A stretch of DNA of 52,023 nt from positions 1-52,023 of the forward strand of contig NZ_WRPA01000027.1 in NCBI RefSeq assembly GCF_009831655.1. Direction: 5' to 3'. The DNA comes from Shewanella insulae. GTDB taxonomy: Bacteria; Pseudomonadota; Gammaproteobacteria; Enterobacterales; Shewanellaceae. Of the stretch, positions 15,991-24,263 are shown piece after piece. The translations under genes were made by a program, and so were the position numbers. Numbering within the stretch: the first letter of the stretch is position 1; each line of letters starts with the position of its first letter. The notes under the pieces are model-generated. The model had not been told where the DNA came from, ran no database searches, and saw nothing but the letters and a program-made list of their open reading frames with translations.

Positions 15991-16932
15991 ATGTCTTCCC
16001 ATCCTCCAAGCGACTCAGCACAACTGCCACGGCTAGTTCCCGTCTCGTTTCTGGCGGTGGTGCTCATCTGGTCGACCACCCCCCTGGGGATCGTCTGGAG
16101 CAGCGAGACGGTACACCCTACCATGGCGGTGTTATCACGCATGGTGATCGCCCTGATCATTGGCAGTTTGATCATACTATTTAGCAGCATACGCCTGCCT
16201 TGGCATCGCACCGCCTTCAAGCTCTACGCCTATTCCGCCATTGGCATAGTCGGTGGCATGCTACTGAGCTACTTCGCCGCCCGCTATCTGGCCTCGGGTA
16301 CCATGTCGCTGCTGTTCGGCCTGTCGCCCCTGGTGTCCGGCCTCTTGGCCCAACGACTGCTGAATGAACCTAAGTTCAGCCCCATGCGGCTCCTGGCGCT
16401 AATACTGGCCTTCAGCGGTCTGGGCGTTGTCTGCTCGGCCAAGCTCGCCCTGGGGAGCGATGCCTGGATAGGCCTGGTATTAATCCTCTGCGCCGTATTT
16501 CTGTTTAGCCTCAGCGGCGTGCTTATCAAGACGGTGGAACTGGCGATTCACCCCATCGCCAGCACGGTCGGCGCCCTGCTATTTTCCACTCCCCTGTTTG
16601 CCCTGGCCTGGCTGATATTCGATGCCAGCCTGCCGGTGGAGACCTGGTCGCTACGCTCCATCGCCGCCATCTTCTATCTGGGGATCTTCGGATCTTTGAT
16701 CGGCTTCATCGGCTACTTCTACATCTTGCAGCATCTCAATGCCAGCACCGTCGCCCTGGTCACCCTGATCACGCCGGTTTTCGCCATGACACTGGGCGCC
16801 CTGGTGAATCATGAACAACTCTCCCAGACCCTGTTAATCGGCGCAGGCCTGGTACTGGCGGGGCTCGGCCTATTTCAGTGGGGCGATACCCTGCTGGCCA
16901 GACGAAGGACCAGGGTCTCCTCACAACTCTAA
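15991..16932 (+). CDS. EamA/DMT-family transporter
   Basis: A 313-residue inner-membrane protein with ten hydrophobic segments in two EamA repeats (about 10-145 and 155-300), typical of drug/metabolite transporters. The first repeat includes FLAVVLIWSTTPLGIVWSS and the second ends in LITPVFAMTLGALVNHEQLS, both classical. The substrate is unknown; family members export amino acids or metabolites. The ATG at 15991 has AGGG about 11 bases upstream; a TTG at 15970 is less likely. Three 14-base tandem units (GGYTCCAACTAAAC-like, 15830-15870) lie between arfA and this gene. It is convergent with the small gene at 16929. Confidence 0.85.
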   Translation: MSSHPPSDSAQLPRLVPVSFLAVVLIWSTTPLGIVWSSETVHPTMAVLSRMVIALIIGSLIILFSSIRLPWHRTAFKLYAYSAIGIVGGMLLSYFAARYLASGTMSLLFGLSPLVSGLLAQRLLNEPKFSPMRLLALILAFSGLGVVCSAKLALGSDAWIGLVLILCAVFLFSLSGVLIKTVELAIHPIASTVGALLFSTPLFALAWLIFDASLPVETWSLRSIAAIFYLGIFGSLIGFIGYFYILQHLNASTVALVTLITPVFAMTLGALVNHEQLSQTLLIGAGLVLAGLGLFQWGDTLLARRRTRVSSQL

Positions 16933-17117
16933 CCCTTTATCAGGCTAGCCTGACGCTCACGCCGGGTGCCCCCCTTGTCCGCTTGGTGGCTGCCCCCGCC
17001 TGTCAGACGCATCAGCTTAAAGATATAATCGATGCGCTGTCGATAGGCCAAGCTGCGGGCATACAGGGTCTGATTAACCACAAAGCCTAGCCGGGGAGCT
17101 TGATTGCATAACCTCAT
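16929..17117 (-). CDS. Small basic hypothetical protein (62 residues)
   Basis: Reading leftward, an ATG at 17115-17117 is preceded by AAGGAG with 7-base spacing, one of the better ribosome-binding sites in the window. The frame is open upstream to 17210, but that longer start has no such site. The product is 62 residues, strongly basic (many Arg, Lys), with no membrane segment; RQRIDYIFKLMRL may be an amphipathic helix. No family is recognised. It overlaps the 3' end of the EamA gene by four bases tail to tail. The only other support is the lack of any other gene in 16933-17303. Confidence 0.5.
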   Translation of the reverse strand: MRLCNQAPRLGFVVNQTLYARSLAYRQRIDYIFKLMRLTGGGSHQADKGGTRRERQASLIKG

Positions 17118-17303
17118 CGCCGACTCCTTATCCTCTATCAAGAGGTATATGGTTCGATAACTTAGTGCAGCATAAGGCGTACCAAGTCCGGCCAGGGGAG
17201 TCCAAGCCATTAAAACAGAAGGGATTGTTGCCTAGGTTTAAGCGGACATGATTCGACCTCACTTAAAGGCGTCAAAAAAGCCCCATGCAAATCACCAGGG
17301 CCC

Positions 17304-18227
17304 TTAATCCTCGGCCTTAACCAGATGCAGGCGGCTAAGATCTTTGTTCCATAGCTGGATGATCTTACGGGTCTTATTTTTGTTCCAGAAACATTTGCCG
17401 AAGAGGATGATACCAGCCCCTTCGAGATCCTCCCGTTCCTGGATATCAAATTTCTGACACAACTCAGCCTTTACCTCTTCGATGGGGATGCCCACATCTT
17501 GACAGTCGGCGGGGTTGAGCCAGAGCAGTGCCTTGTCGGCGTGAGAGATGGTGCCCCAATACATGCGCGGGGCGTGACGCTCGGTGGGCTCGGCATCGGC
17601 AAAGTTGACGAATAGATTCTTGGCCCGCCAGCGGTACTTATCGTCGGTATAGACCCAGAGATCTGAGCTCGCCAGATCGCTGCCCCGCAACAGGCTGTGG
17701 AGGAGCTTCTGTAGCCCCTGAGTGACTATCTTAGTTTCTGGCGCGCTCTTCGGCTGATGCTCAGATTCGCCTTTAGTCTCGCCTTTGAGCTCATCGGCTT
17801 TAGCGAGATAGCTCCCCTTGGGGCTCTCCACACCATCCGCCTGCTCGACTTGAGCTTGCTTGGAATTGGCTTGCTCGCCTTTAGCTTGCTCTGCTGGTTG
17901 AGCCTTGCGCGTCAGCGGCATACTGAAGTCTATCTTCAGGGCGTCACTCTCCAGCAGCTGCTGATTCACCTCAAGGGCATCTTGCTCCTCCTGTTTACGG
18001 CTGGCCGAGGGGTTAAACTCGCTACAATCGGTCTGATGATAACGCGAGCCGAAACAGGCGGCTTTACCATCGCGGGACGCCTTACGGAAATAGGCCTTAC
18101 CGTCACACACGGGACAATAGAGCTGCTGGCGTAGCGCCTCTATCTCTTGCTCACTAAGGCGCTGAAAGGTAAATACCGAATAGGTTTTCTCGGCTTGGCC
18201 CTCGACCCGGCAGACGGCATCTAACAT
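17304..18227 (-). CDS. Hypothetical protein with N-terminal zinc-finger-like motif
   Basis: A 307-residue cytosolic protein. Residues 38-68 hold CPVC, then C58, H64 and C68, consistent with one zinc site. Residues about 95-165 are low-complexity, rich in Glu, Gln, Lys and Ala. The C-terminal part (about 170-300) is globular with aromatic clusters (WVYTDDKYRWRAKNLFVNF). I do not recognise a named family. It starts 4 bases after the AI-2E gene stop; its ribosome-binding site (GGAG) lies inside the end of that gene, so translation is probably coupled. A nucleic-acid-related role is possible because of the zinc motif but is not shown. Confidence 0.65.
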   Translation of the reverse strand: MLDAVCRVEGQAEKTYSVFTFQRLSEQEIEALRQQLYCPVCDGKAYFRKASRDGKAACFGSRYHQTDCSEFNPSASRKQEEQDALEVNQQLLESDALKIDFSMPLTRKAQPAEQAKGEQANSKQAQVEQADGVESPKGSYLAKADELKGETKGESEHQPKSAPETKIVTQGLQKLLHSLLRGSDLASSDLWVYTDDKYRWRAKNLFVNFADAEPTERHAPRMYWGTISHADKALLWLNPADCQDVGIPIEEVKAELCQKFDIQEREDLEGAGIILFGKCFWNKNKTRKIIQLWNKDLSRLHLVKAED

Positions 18228-18231
18228 AGGC

Positions 18232-19365
18232 TTACTCCGCCGCCTCGATATCCTTGGACTTATCAGGCGTTTCCGCCTGGGCTAGTACTGCCTCGGGCTC
18301 ACCGCCATTTAGCCAGGCGATGAAGAGTTCATACCAGATGGCGAGTACCACGGCCCCCAGGAAGAGACCTATAATCCCGGCAAACAGCATACCGCCGATG
18401 GCACCGATCAGTATCACTGGCATGGGCACATCCACCCCCCGCCCCATCAACATAGGCTTGAGGATATTGTCAGAGATGCCACCGAGGAAAATCCACACGC
18501 TAAAGACGGTTGCCGAGGTGCCCTCCATGGAGGAGTAGGCGTAGCCTATCAGGGGCAACACTATGATCAGCGCCGGCAGCTGGGCGATCCCCAGGAACAG
18601 GACCACCAGGGTGAGCAGGCCGGCGGCGGGCAGGCCGAAGACAAACAGGGCCGAACCGATCAGCATGGCCTGGATAAAGGCAACGCCGACCACACCAAGG
18701 AGCACGCTTCGTATGGTGGCCGCGGTCAGGCTGGCCCAGGCGTGGGCATTTGGGCCTACCGCCCGCATCGCCACTTTACTCAAGGCGGCGGCGCACTGCT
18801 CTGAATTCGCCATAAAGCCGGCGGCGATCAGCAGCGAGATGATGAACATCACTAGGGTGGCCAGGCTACTGCCTATCACCCCGGCCAGCGCCGAGAAGCC
18901 AGCCTTGATCTCCGGCAGGAAGTGTAGAATCGCCTTCTCCAGGTTACTGGCAATGTTATGCCACACCTCAAACAGGCGCTCGCCTATGATGGGAATTTCC
19001 GCCACCCTTTGGGTCGGCTCAGGCAGGTGGATCTCGCCGCTCTGCAGCACCTTAAGGGTATTGGAGACCCCTTCTAAGATGGAGCCGGAGACCACCACGA
19101 AAGGGGTCACCAATAGGGCGATCCCCACCAGGACGATGAGGGTCGCGGCCAGACCACGACGCCCCTTTAACAGACGCTCCAGCCTGTGGGTTAAAGGCAT
19201 AAGGGCGACGGCGATGATAGCGCCCCACAGGGCCGGCACAATAAAGGGCCGCACTATGTCATAGGTCCATATCACTAAGATGGCGAGCAGGCCGATGCGA
19301 ATCGCCGACTCTGTCATATTCGCGATAAACTCTTTACGTTGCAGCGCCTTGGCTTCATTGTCCAT
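18232..19365 (-). CDS. AI-2E family transporter (PerM-like permease)
   Basis: A 377-residue membrane protein of the AI-2E/UPF0118 family. There is a pair of membrane segments near the N-terminus (AIRIGLLAILVIW..., PFIVPALWGAIIAVALMPL), a long periplasmic/amphipathic middle region and a C-terminal block of five or so segments containing the family stretches PALIIVLPLIGYAYS and GGISDNILKPMLMGRG. Members are reported as exporters of autoinducer-2 or as Na+/H+ exchangers; here the substrate is open. The ATG at 19365 follows GGAAGGGAAAGTT, a strong site; the longer frame to 19422 is not used. It is first in a two-gene operon with the zinc-finger protein. Confidence 0.85.
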   Translation of the reverse strand: MDNEAKALQRKEFIANMTESAIRIGLLAILVIWTYDIVRPFIVPALWGAIIAVALMPLTHRLERLLKGRRGLAATLIVLVGIALLVTPFVVVSGSILEGVSNTLKVLQSGEIHLPEPTQRVAEIPIIGERLFEVWHNIASNLEKAILHFLPEIKAGFSALAGVIGSSLATLVMFIISLLIAAGFMANSEQCAAALSKVAMRAVGPNAHAWASLTAATIRSVLLGVVGVAFIQAMLIGSALFVFGLPAAGLLTLVVLFLGIAQLPALIIVLPLIGYAYSSMEGTSATVFSVWIFLGGISDNILKPMLMGRGVDVPMPVILIGAIGGMLFAGIIGLFLGAVVLAIWYELFIAWLNGGEPEAVLAQAETPDKSKDIEAAE

Positions 19366-19444
19366 AACTTTCCCTTCCCAGCATGTGTCAGTGCGTAGCG
19401 ATAACCCGACTAAGACCCACAAGCTTAATCGCTACCCCCAGTTT

Positions 19445-19534
19445 CTAAGGCTTAGCCCTCACCACATGGCCTGAGCAAAATATAGCCGATAGTGTTAAAT
19501 AATCCCACAAGTAAAACAATAATATAGCCCACAT
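19445..19534 (-). CDS. Possible small membrane protein, 29 residues
   Basis: Downstream of the phosphatase-like gene, an ATG at 19532-19534 is preceded by AAAGGAGG with 4-base spacing, a near-consensus ribosome-binding site. The frame runs 29 codons to TAG. It encodes MWAILLFYLWDYLTLSAIF, then CSGHVVRAKP: one hydrophobic stretch and a short basic tail, the usual form of bacterial small membrane proteins. It lies 21 bases after the stop of the 19556-20635 gene, so it is likely in the same transcript. No homologue is recognised. It is too short for normal gene callers. Confidence 0.45.
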   Translation of the reverse strand: MWAILLFYLWDYLTLSAIFCSGHVVRAKP

Positions 19535-19555
19535 TTTGCCTCCTTTGGCCTCGCC

Positions 19556-20635
19556 CTATTTCCTGATCTTGAGGCTGATCATCACGGGCGCATGATCTGT
19601 GCTGTGGCTGTCGCGATCATATTGTGGGTTAATCAGGTGGCTATCATAGGTGTGATACTGGCTCACCTCGGCCAGGCACTGGTCGTTGCGGGGGTCGAAC
19701 TCGTTGGAGAGCAGGATATAGTCGATCACCGCGCCGCGGTTCAGATGATAGTGGGTCGGGGCGCGCGCCACCGATGCAGGGCAGTACTCAGAGCGCTCGT
19801 GGAGCAGATAGGCATCTTGTAGACGATAGGCCTGAAATGCCTCCTCACCCAAGCCCCCAAGCAGGCGACTATCCTCACTCACCAGGGCCGACAGCACGCC
19901 ACCGGCCAGGCTATCGTTAAAGTCGCCCATCAGGATCACAGGGTAGCGGGTATCGATACGGCGCCTGGCGATGGCGACTCGCAGCAGACTCGCCTCGGTG
20001 CCGCGCACCAGGGAAGCGGCCCACTTGGCCGCCGCCTCGATGGCAAACAGGGTGCCACTCCTATCAATAGCCAGGCTACCGCTCTGGGACGCCAACGCCG
20101 CCGGCTCGCTCCCCGAATCAGGCGTCACAGCCAGTTCAGGCTCAAACTGAGCCCGCTTGGATTTGAAATGCACCAGATAACAGTCGCAGGGGCCAAGATG
20201 CGGCAGCGCTATGGTGGCCCTCAGTGGCAGACGGCTGTATTGAAAGCCGGGGGCGATCCCCATCAGGCTGGCGACCGTCTGATCTATGCCGCACGCCTCA
20301 AAACTTAGGATGGGATATTTGCTGGCCAGCGCCAACACTGGATGGCGGTAGATGAAATCGTCGCTGACCTCTGGCCTGTCGACGGTGACGAAATAGGGAT
20401 AGCCGGCCTCTGCCAGCAGGGCCTGCAATGCATCTATCGAAAACACCTCCTGAAAGCCGATGATACAGGGGTCATGGCTCGCCAGGTAGCGCCTTATCCA
20501 GTCACATTTCTGCTGCCACTGGGCCTGAGTGTAGATGTTATTAAAATCATAGTAGGCGTCGGGCGGCGCAATAAAGTTGTACAGATTGAAACTGGCGATC
20601 CGTATCTGACCCGCCTCTACTGACGTTTGAGTCAC
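19556..20635 (-). CDS. Endonuclease/exonuclease/phosphatase family protein
   Basis: A 359-residue protein with the EEP fold. The N-terminal IASFNLYNF supplies the metal-site Asn, GFQEVF the catalytic Glu, GDFND the Asp/Asn pair, and the C-terminal STDHAPVM the catalytic Asp-His. All catalytic positions are present, so it should be an active phosphodiesterase or phosphatase on nucleic acid, lipid or inositol substrates. No signal peptide is visible, so it is cytosolic. The start is GTG at 20635, preceded by GAGGAGGGGAC, an unusually strong site. It is followed by the possible 29-residue protein. Confidence 0.85.
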   Translation of the reverse strand: MTQTSVEAGQIRIASFNLYNFIAPPDAYYDFNNIYTQAQWQQKCDWIRRYLASHDPCIIGFQEVFSIDALQALLAEAGYPYFVTVDRPEVSDDFIYRHPVLALASKYPILSFEACGIDQTVASLMGIAPGFQYSRLPLRATIALPHLGPCDCYLVHFKSKRAQFEPELAVTPDSGSEPAALASQSGSLAIDRSGTLFAIEAAAKWAASLVRGTEASLLRVAIARRRIDTRYPVILMGDFNDSLAGGVLSALVSEDSRLLGGLGEEAFQAYRLQDAYLLHERSEYCPASVARAPTHYHLNRGAVIDYILLSNEFDPRNDQCLAEVSQYHTYDSHLINPQYDRDSHSTDHAPVMISLKIRK

Positions 20636-20731
20636 GTCCCCTCCTCTAAGCCTATAATAACGGCAAAGCCTTTACGCACGGCTAATACACCAGACTTTAA
20701 CGTATCTCTCCTGCCTCACGCTCAGCCAGGC

Positions 20732-21562
20732 TTAGCCCCAGGGCATGTCGAAATAGACTCTGACGAAGAGATCTTTGTTCCAGGGCAGGATCGGCAGATA
20801 GTCCGGCGAGTCCACGGGCACCCTGGCATAGGGATCCAGATTATACTCGTTATATTTCACGCTGAAGATGAGCTGACTCTCGGATGACCAATGGTCGGCG
20901 TCATAGCTTAGGCGCGCCTCCAGCTGGTTCTCCAGCCAGTCGCTGCCATCGTGCCACTGCTGCGCCGCCAGGCTCAGCTCAAAATCTTCACCCAGAACAA
21001 ACTGGGTTGCCGCCGCCAAGGTATAGGCGCCTGTCTTATTCTGGAAATCTTCCCTGTCATAGCCACGCATGCGCGGCACATCGTCGTCGATCTCTAGGAA
21101 ATAGTAACCGCCCCCCAGCTTAACGTCGGCCTGAAAGCCCTCTCTCTGGTAGCCATAACCCAGGGCCGGAAACAGCCTGACCTGCTTCTCCACCGAGCTG
21201 ACCGTATTACGCTTGCCCCCCAGGCTAACATCCCAAAAGAGACGAGAATGTTGCGATAGCGAGAAGAGGTCACCACCTGCGCTGTAATAGGAGCTAAACC
21301 AGACGGGAATATGATCGGGGTCGAGCTCGTCCACGTCGTGATCCACGAAGATATTCAGCTCACCGGTCAGCTTGATCTCACGCTCGGTGAGATGAGTCAG
21401 GGCGATACTCACCCCAGCGCCTAAGGTGTGGGAGTCGGCCTCATCCACATAGTAGTCGTGTCCGCCTATACCTAGGCGCCAGTCCAGGGCCATGGCGGGC
21501 GCACTCAGCAATGCTCCCATCAGGGGCCAGGCGATGATGGATGAATCGATTCGAAAAGCCAT
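20732..21562 (-). CDS. Outer-membrane beta-barrel protein (YfaZ-like)
   Basis: A 276-residue protein with a signal peptide (to about residue 25, SAPAMA-L). The mature part is built of alternating hydrophobic/polar strands rich in Tyr, Trp and Gly, with acidic turns. It ends in an aromatic C-terminal strand (LFVRVYFDMPWG), though the last residue is Gly rather than Phe. The pattern fits the YfaZ group of small barrels, whose role is unknown. The ATG at 21562 has GGAG 8-9 bases upstream. It is divergent from nfsB across a 318-base region. Confidence 0.6.
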   Translation of the reverse strand: MAFRIDSSIIAWPLMGALLSAPAMALDWRLGIGGHDYYVDEADSHTLGAGVSIALTHLTEREIKLTGELNIFVDHDVDELDPDHIPVWFSSYYSAGGDLFSLSQHSRLFWDVSLGGKRNTVSSVEKQVRLFPALGYGYQREGFQADVKLGGGYYFLEIDDDVPRMRGYDREDFQNKTGAYTLAAATQFVLGEDFELSLAAQQWHDGSDWLENQLEARLSYDADHWSSESQLIFSVKYNEYNLDPYARVPVDSPDYLPILPWNKDLFVRVYFDMPWG

Positions 21563-21880
21563 GTTTTCTTCTCCGGCGCAGGCAAGTCGGGCGGGTTGCT
21601 CGACTCGAGATGACAGTGTTGAAAGTTAAGCATAAATTATCTTTTTTGTCAGGTAATTACCTTCACTTATCAGGCGGCAACCTTCTGAGTAATCATCAGC
21701 GATTTTGCCTAGGCAATTCCAAAGGCTGTCCCTGACTGGCGACGACTAATTATCAATAATTTTTTGAAAGTATATGTGACTTTGCCATGTTTTTATCGGT
21801 GAAAGAGTCACGTAGAATCGGCCTCACTCTCGACATAAAAAATCGACATAAAGAATCGACTCAATCATAGGATGCTTGTC
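21563..21880. promoter_or_regulatory. Divergent promoter region with 13-bp tandem repeats before nfsB
   Basis: The region separates the leftward barrel gene and nfsB. Near nfsB, CGACATAAAAAAT (21831-21843) and CGACATAAAGAAT (21844-21856) repeat in tandem, followed by a partial third unit beginning CGACTCAATC. These units lie within 50 bases of the start codon and could be regulator-binding repeats or a slipped duplication. Confidence 0.45.
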
Positions 21881-22534
21881 ATGCAACAACTCAGTTTCTA
21901 CACCAACAAACGCTACACCACTAAGGCATTCGACCCTAGCCGTAAGATCGCCGACGACAAGGTCGAGGAGATCAAGCAGCTGCTTCGCATGAGCCCCTCA
22001 TCGACCAACTCGCAACCTTGGCACTTCGTGCTCGCCTCGACCGAAGAAGGCAAGGCGCAGATCGCCGAGGCCACCAGTGACTTCGCCTTCAACACCGCCA
22101 AGATCCTCGACGCCTCCCACGTGCTGGTGCTATGCACTAAGACCAACATGGATGAGGCCCACCTGCTCAAGGTACTCGAGCAGGAAGATGCGGATGGCCG
22201 TTTCGCCGACGAGGAGGCCAAGCAGGGTCAGCATAATGGACGTTCCTTCTTCGCCAACATGCACAAGATTGAGCTGAAAGACAGCCAGCACTGGATGGAG
22301 AAGCAGGTCTATCTGGCGCTGGGCACCCTGCTGCTAGGGGCCAGCCTGCTGGATATCGACGCCACCCCTATCGAGGGCTTCAACGCCACTAAGCTCAATC
22401 AGGTACTGGATCTGCCGGCTAAAGGCTATGCCGCCTCTGTGGTGGTGGCCCTGGGTTACCACAGCGAGGAGGACTTTAATGCCAAGCTACCTAAGTCGCG
22501 CCTGCCTATCGAGACGCTCTTTACCGAGATCTAA
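21881..22534 (+). CDS. nfsB: Oxygen-insensitive NAD(P)H nitroreductase / dihydropteridine reductase
   Basis: A 217-residue FMN enzyme, the same length as E. coli NfsB, with colinear motifs: RYTTKAFD, SPSSTNSQPWHF, ASTEEGKAQIA, LDASHVLVLCTKT, QEDADGRFA and the C-terminal DFNAKLPKSRLP. It reduces nitroaromatics and quinones by two electrons at a time using NAD(P)H. The start ATG 21881 has AGGA 8 bases upstream; an in-frame ATG at 21872 has no such site. It appears monocistronic. Confidence 0.9.
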   Translation: MQQLSFYTNKRYTTKAFDPSRKIADDKVEEIKQLLRMSPSSTNSQPWHFVLASTEEGKAQIAEATSDFAFNTAKILDASHVLVLCTKTNMDEAHLLKVLEQEDADGRFADEEAKQGQHNGRSFFANMHKIELKDSQHWMEKQVYLALGTLLLGASLLDIDATPIEGFNATKLNQVLDLPAKGYAASVVVALGYHSEEDFNAKLPKSRLPIETLFTEI

Positions 22535-22677
22535 TCATCTCGTTAAATAATCAGCCATATGGCGATGCATACACGTGCGTCGCCTCTTCATTAGCTTCTG
22601 GCCCGACGAGCCCTGGCTCAACCAATAAGACTTGCGTTCTATTTTCACCATTGTCATAGTAGAAATTATCGCCAGTC

Positions 22678-23355
22678 ATGGATAAGACTCTCAACATGCT
22701 TGTTGCCAAATCGAGCCCGACCGCAGCCAGACTAGAGGATGCCTCATCGTCCAGCCAATGCTTCGCCATCAAAGGCGACAACCCGCTCATCTGGCCGCTA
22801 CTCACACTATTACAGCGCAGCAATCGTAGCTGGAAGGTGCACCACCTGGCCGCCGCCCTGCAAGAGAAAGGCCTGATGCGCGAGCTGGACACCGACCCAC
22901 AGAAGGCCCTGTTCAAACAAAACTTCCTCTTGATGAATGCCCTGTTCGAGTTACAGGCCATGCTGCTGCCCGGTAGCTACCTGCAGACCAAGGCGATGGA
23001 GATACAGATCTTTCGCATTCCCCCCATTAACCTTGATAGCCAGCTGAGTCAGGACGACGCCTTGCGAGCCTATTATCTCGACTGGCAGCACTACGATACC
23101 TGCCCGGATATTATTCAGGAGATGCTGGAATCCTTCTGGCAACGTTATGAAGACTATATAGGTACCCGCCACAACGCCCTGCCCAAGCGTCAGGCACTGG
23201 AAGTGTTTGAACTGGCCCAAGACGCCAGCGACAGAGAGATACGCAAACAGTGGCGTAAGCTGGCCTTGCAATGGCACCCTGACCGCGACGGCGGCGACGC
23301 CGCTCAGTTTAAGCGTGTCTGTGAGGCCTGGCAGACACTGAGAGAATCTCGCTAG
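22678..23355 (+). CDS. DnaJ-related J-domain protein
   Basis: A 225-residue protein. Residues about 35-160 match the DNAJ-related N-terminal domain (NPLIWPLLTLLQ...HHLAAALQEKG...KALFKQNFLLMNALFELQ). Residues 165-225 are a C-terminal J-domain with the HPD triad at 200-202 (LQWHPDRDGG). The HPD loop is needed to stimulate Hsp70 ATPase, so it is a likely DnaK co-chaperone; its clients are unknown. The start is uncertain: ATG 22678 has no clear ribosome-binding site, and ATG 22696 is an alternative. The gene stands alone. Confidence 0.8.
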   Translation: MDKTLNMLVAKSSPTAARLEDASSSSQCFAIKGDNPLIWPLLTLLQRSNRSWKVHHLAAALQEKGLMRELDTDPQKALFKQNFLLMNALFELQAMLLPGSYLQTKAMEIQIFRIPPINLDSQLSQDDALRAYYLDWQHYDTCPDIIQEMLESFWQRYEDYIGTRHNALPKRQALEVFELAQDASDREIRKQWRKLALQWHPDRDGGDAAQFKRVCEAWQTLRESR

Positions 23356-23539
23356 CACAGTCACAAAACCGAGCTTCCTGCCGCACAGCAGATCCCAAAA
23401 CTTCAGCTCAGGTCACACTCTGGCCCCTGTTTCTCACCGCGCCTTCAGTCATAATTAAGCTTTGGCATTTAGGCTAACCCTATTGTCGATTGACGTTAGC
23501 CATTGATTGCACAACGACGCTATCAATTTAAGGATCATC

Positions 23540-24202
23540 ATGATTAAACATATCGCACTCGCCCTGACCCTAGCCGTGGCACCGCTCACCAGTTTTGCCG
23601 CCCAGTTTGTCGAAGGACAACACTTCATGACTGTGTCTGACAAGGCTCCCAGCACCAGCCCCAAGCTGACCGAATTCTACTCCTTCTACTGCCACAACTG
23701 CTACAACATGGAGACCCAGTTCCTGGGAGACATCAAGGCCAACCTGGACAAGCGAGTCAGCTTCGACAGCAAGCACGTGGATTTCATGAACTCGGACATA
23801 GGCACAGAGGTGATGCGCTCGCTTGGGGTGATCCAGGAGCTGGGTGTCGAAGACAAGATGGTTCACGCCATGTTTAGCGCCATCCAGGGCGAGCAAGGTG
23901 GCCACGGACACAGCCATGATCATGACCATAGCGCCCATGAGAAACCAGCCATCAACACCCGCGACGACATCAAGAAGGTGTTTGCCGATCAGGGAATCGA
24001 TATCAGCAAGTATGATGAGATCGCCGATGGTAAAACTGTCAGCGGCAAGCTCGACCTATGGCGCGCCCAGCAGCGTGAGTTCCGCATTCAGAGTGTGCCT
24101 ACCTTTATTGTCAACGATAAGTATGCGGTCAACCTGAGCCAGATCCGTACCTTGGGAGAGCTGATCGATCTGATCAACTACCTGGCCGTCGAGCACAAAT
24201 AG
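23540..24202 (+). CDS. DsbA-like thiol:disulfide oxidoreductase with CHNC site and His-rich insert
   Basis: A 220-residue periplasmic thioredoxin-fold protein. It has a signal peptide (1-20), FYSFYCHNCYN with active-site cysteines C51 and C54, and a cis-proline loop (IQSVPTF). Layout and length follow DsbA: the helical insertion and the ending resemble E. coli DsbA. Two features are odd. The dipeptide between the cysteines is His-Asn instead of the usual Pro-His, which should change the redox potential. A histidine-rich loop at about 121-133 (GHGHSHDHDHSAH) looks able to bind metal. The ATG at 23540 follows AAGGATCATC. It may oxidise cell-envelope proteins; the role of the metal loop is inferred. 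Confidence 0.85.
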   Translation: MIKHIALALTLAVAPLTSFAAQFVEGQHFMTVSDKAPSTSPKLTEFYSFYCHNCYNMETQFLGDIKANLDKRVSFDSKHVDFMNSDIGTEVMRSLGVIQELGVEDKMVHAMFSAIQGEQGGHGHSHDHDHSAHEKPAINTRDDIKKVFADQGIDISKYDEIADGKTVSGKLDLWRAQQREFRIQSVPTFIVNDKYAVNLSQIRTLGELIDLINYLAVEHK

Positions 24203-24222
24203 GCTTGGCAAAATGACAGAAG

Positions 24223-24247
24223 AAAGGCGCCCTAGGGCGCCTTTTTC
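24223..24247. terminator. Terminator between dsbA-like gene and DUF4328 gene
   Basis: A perfect palindrome, AAAGGCGCCCT/AGGGCGCCTTT, at 24223-24244, then TT. It serves the rightward dsbA-like gene and could also act on the leftward gene. Confidence 0.85.
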
Positions 24248-24263
24248 GTTGCTCGTTTTAGCC

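Noticed and set aside
21799..21811. GTGA-n5-TCAC palindrome upstream of nfsB as a CRP site
   Set aside because: Spacing and flanks do not fit CRP, and it could arise by chance.
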